Source of the DNA: JBJKRF01 sp046704785
Lineage (GTDB): Bacteria > Chloroflexota > Anaerolineae > Anaerolineales > Villigracilaceae
DNA length: 30,167 nucleotides
Direction of reading: 5' to 3'
Assembly (NCBI GenBank): GCA_046704785.1
Contig: JBJKRF010000132.1
Span: forward strand, 1-30,167
Part shown: positions 28,773 to 30,167 of the stretch, piece by piece
Position numbering within the stretch: position 1 is the first letter of the stretch
Layout: every line of letters begins with the position of its first letter
Translations under genes and position numbers: made by a program
The notes under the pieces: model-generated
What the model saw: only the letters and a program-made list of their open reading frames with translations
What the model was told of the DNA's origin: nothing
Database searches by the model: none

Positions 28773-29672
28773 CTACATGCGAGACAAGTTCTCAATCGGG
28801 CTATGTTCTTTGTGGGCTTGGATCAGGTCGTCCTCGACCAATTGTGCGTAATGCCTGACCATCTCTAGAGATGAGTGACCCATTAAAGCCTGTAGGCACA
28901 ATAAATCCATGCCAGCGCGAATAGACAAAATTGCGAATGTCCTGCGCATTGCATGCGGTGTGACGTGGATTCCGGTTTTCTTGGAGAGTCGTCGAAAGAT
29001 TTGCAGGAATCCACCTGGTGTGAACCTACGCATTGTCTTTGATTGAATCAGCGGATCATCAGGTCGTGCATGGGCAAGCGTGGTGCGATATTCACAAATT
29101 GCTCTGCGAGCGGTTGGGCCAATTACAATTGAACGGGATTTGCCTCCTTTCCCATTTCTGATTTGACAAAGACCACTTTCCATATCCAGGTCCCCCCAGT
29201 TGAGAGAAACGACTTCCGAACGCCGGAGTCCGGAATCTGCCATCAATAAGATGATTGCTTTTTCTCGAACATTATTGCAGACTTTCAGTATGTCTCTCAA
29301 CTGATTTGCAGTTAGTGATGGCAAACGCTTTTTTGCCACTTTTGGCATCTTAAATACGATGGATATGGGGATATATTCTTCAGCGTACCAGAAAGATAAA
29401 AGGGCATGAATTGCACGAGCATTATCGTTTATCGTCCAGTCACTTTTTCCTTGATCGATTAACATGGCAAGAAAAGAACGGACAAGACTAGCTTTAATTT
29501 CATGTGGTTCACTGACATGATGATTTTGTTCGGCCCAAATAATAAATCGTTTTGCTGTATATCGATAAAAGCTCAGAGTGTCTTTTGAGCAGCGCATCGC
29601 TTTACGACTAAGAATAAAATCATCATAAGCTTGGCAGAGGGCCGGAGATGTGATGGGTGTTACGACTTTCAT
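28773..29672 (-). CDS. Tyrosine recombinase / integrase (XerC/D-like)
   Basis: This 299-residue enzyme cuts and rejoins DNA through a 3'-phosphotyrosine link. The core-binding SAM-like domain is at about 10-100 and the catalytic domain at about 118-290. All active-site residues are present: Arg150 (DSGLRRSE), Lys178 (GKGGKSR), His240 and Arg243 (TPHAMRRTF), His266 (LMGHSSLEMV) and the nucleophile Tyr275 (RHYAQL). Length matches XerC/D-type enzymes. The DNA is AT-richer than the genes to the left, which fits a mobile element. It reads towards the tRNA-Gly fragment, the likely target site. Its start overlaps a 62-codon gene by ATGA. Confidence 0.94.
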   Translation of the reverse strand: MKVVTPITSPALCQAYDDFILSRKAMRCSKDTLSFYRYTAKRFIIWAEQNHHVSEPHEIKASLVRSFLAMLIDQGKSDWTINDNARAIHALLSFWYAEEYIPISIVFKMPKVAKKRLPSLTANQLRDILKVCNNVREKAIILLMADSGLRRSEVVSLNWGDLDMESGLCQIRNGKGGKSRSIVIGPTARRAICEYRTTLAHARPDDPLIQSKTMRRFTPGGFLQIFRRLSKKTGIHVTPHAMRRTFAILSIRAGMDLLCLQALMGHSSLEMVRHYAQLVEDDLIQAHKEHSPIENLSRM

Positions 29673-29857
29673 TTTTCCTCCTGTAATTTAACGAAGGCTT
29701 CTATAATCCTGTTCCGTTCAACTGTATCAATATGAACGTCCCCAATATTTTGATATAGCTTATTGAAAGTCACCTTGTAATCTCGAATCGTATTTCGAGA
29801 GTAACGTACAGCTGTGCGTTCAGCAATGAATGTTTCGATGACATCTTTGAGTAGCAT
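29669..29857 (-). CDS. Orphan core-binding (SAM-like) domain peptide, coupled to the integrase
   Basis: This 62-residue protein (LLKDVIETFIAERTAVRYSR, then NTIRDYKVTFNKLYQNIGDV) matches the first helices of the phage integrase N-terminal SAM-like domain, including the 'S.nTi.dY...l..f' pattern. It has no catalytic domain. The following integrase has its own full core-binding domain, so this is not simply its missing half. The stop and the integrase ATG share ATGA, so both are translated together. The ribosome-binding site is poor (AAGG abuts the ATG; another lies 16 nt up). It could be a remnant of a second integrase or a small modulator. Confidence 0.6.
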   Translation of the reverse strand: MLLKDVIETFIAERTAVRYSRNTIRDYKVTFNKLYQNIGDVHIDTVERNRIIEAFVKLQEEK

Positions 29858-30167
29858 CCTTTGTTTGCATCCTTATCCACTTAAAACGTCCTGGGGCAAG
29901 ACCACTAACGTTCGCACATACCTGTGAGGCAAACCATAATACAACTTAATAAAACCCAACACAAATTATTGTTATGATTCGTGCGAAATTTTGAGCCTTT
30001 TCCGAACAAGACAACGCCATATTTGCGCCAATAGGTCCCTGACTGTCTTTACGGTGTATATTCGGCAGAGCTTGGTGCGGGCGGTTCGCGTATGGCCCAA
30101 ATACGGGTGAAGTTCGACGGATTCGCCCACATCTGGGGAACGGCAGATTGCCAATCCGCCCCATGAA
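29858..30167. other. Region without recognisable genes at the right edge, with a terminal palindrome
   Basis: No gene is supported in these 310 bp; open frames here lack ribosome-binding sites and family features. The left part is AT-rich and should contain the promoter of the two-gene integrase unit. Near the edge, GGCAGATTG-C-CAATCCGCC (30142-30160) is a palindrome with one mismatch, inside a GC-richer block that may be a dispersed repeat. Confidence 0.5.

Noticed and set aside
29946..30164. 72-codon minus-strand frame at the right edge
   Set aside because: It has no ribosome-binding site, an odd composition and spans a palindrome; it is probably non-coding repeat DNA.
1..30167. CRISPR array, rRNA or complete tRNA gene
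   Set aside because: No regularly spaced repeats of CRISPR type and no rRNA segments were seen; the only tRNA sequence found is the 3' fragment at 28244-28290.

Overview
The window is about 30 kb of a GC-rich bacterial chromosome. A Chloroflexota (Anaerolineae-like) host is my best guess. This rests on the gene mix: an Mbh/Hyc-type group 4 [NiFe] hydrogenase, a fused FeS-molybdopterin XDH-family protein with a separate short FAD subunit, a CBS-domain family II pyrophosphatase and a class III cyclase-AAA fusion. No rRNA or other phylogenetic marker is present, so the placement is inference.

Layout. 1-1293 (+): the end of an MFS transporter, then a PfkB-family sugar-phosphate kinase. 1297-9688 (-): a tightly packed ten-gene operon for a membrane-bound, energy-converting [NiFe] hydrogenase. 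In transcription order it encodes NuoJ/MbhD-like, NuoK-like, NuoL-like, NuoN/M-like, NuoA-like, small subunit (NuoB-like), fused NuoCD-like large subunit, NuoH-like, a 2x[4Fe-4S] ferredoxin and a HycI-type maturation protease. Most genes overlap by 4 nt or less. Both nickel-binding CxxC motifs are present, so this is a hydrogenase and not complex I. The divergent upstream region (9689-10027) holds a perfect TGTGA-N6-TCACA CRP/FNR-type palindrome. 10028-11355 (+): a hotdog thioesterase and the FAD subunit of the XDH-type enzyme.

11356-19170 is a disturbed, accessory-looking stretch. It holds a vapBC toxin-antitoxin pair with an operator-like repeat; a methyltransferase that has lost its SAM-binding N-terminus; an intact M16C peptidase; and a small nucleotidyltransferase cassette flanked by a 42-bp repeat of the peptidase gene's 3' end. 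It continues with an AT-rich CcrM-like (GANTC-type) DNA methyltransferase, a short partner gene cut off by an 88-bp terminal-inverted-repeat element, and a decayed membrane glycosyltransferase with an in-frame TAG.

19188-28085 (+): a CPA1 Na+/H+ antiporter, the fused XDH catalytic subunit, the CBS pyrophosphatase, the cyclase-AAA protein and XdhC, the Moco-insertion chaperone. The XDH protein is the most unusual item. All four cysteines that should hold its plant-ferredoxin-type [2Fe-2S] cluster are replaced, although the second cluster and the molybdenum site are intact. Its FAD subunit lies about 9.5 kb away across the disturbed block.

28086-30167: a mobile-element edge. It has a 3' fragment of tRNA-Gly(CCC), probably an attachment-site remnant, then a tyrosine recombinase translationally coupled to a 62-residue orphan core-binding-domain peptide, in AT-richer DNA that continues off the window.
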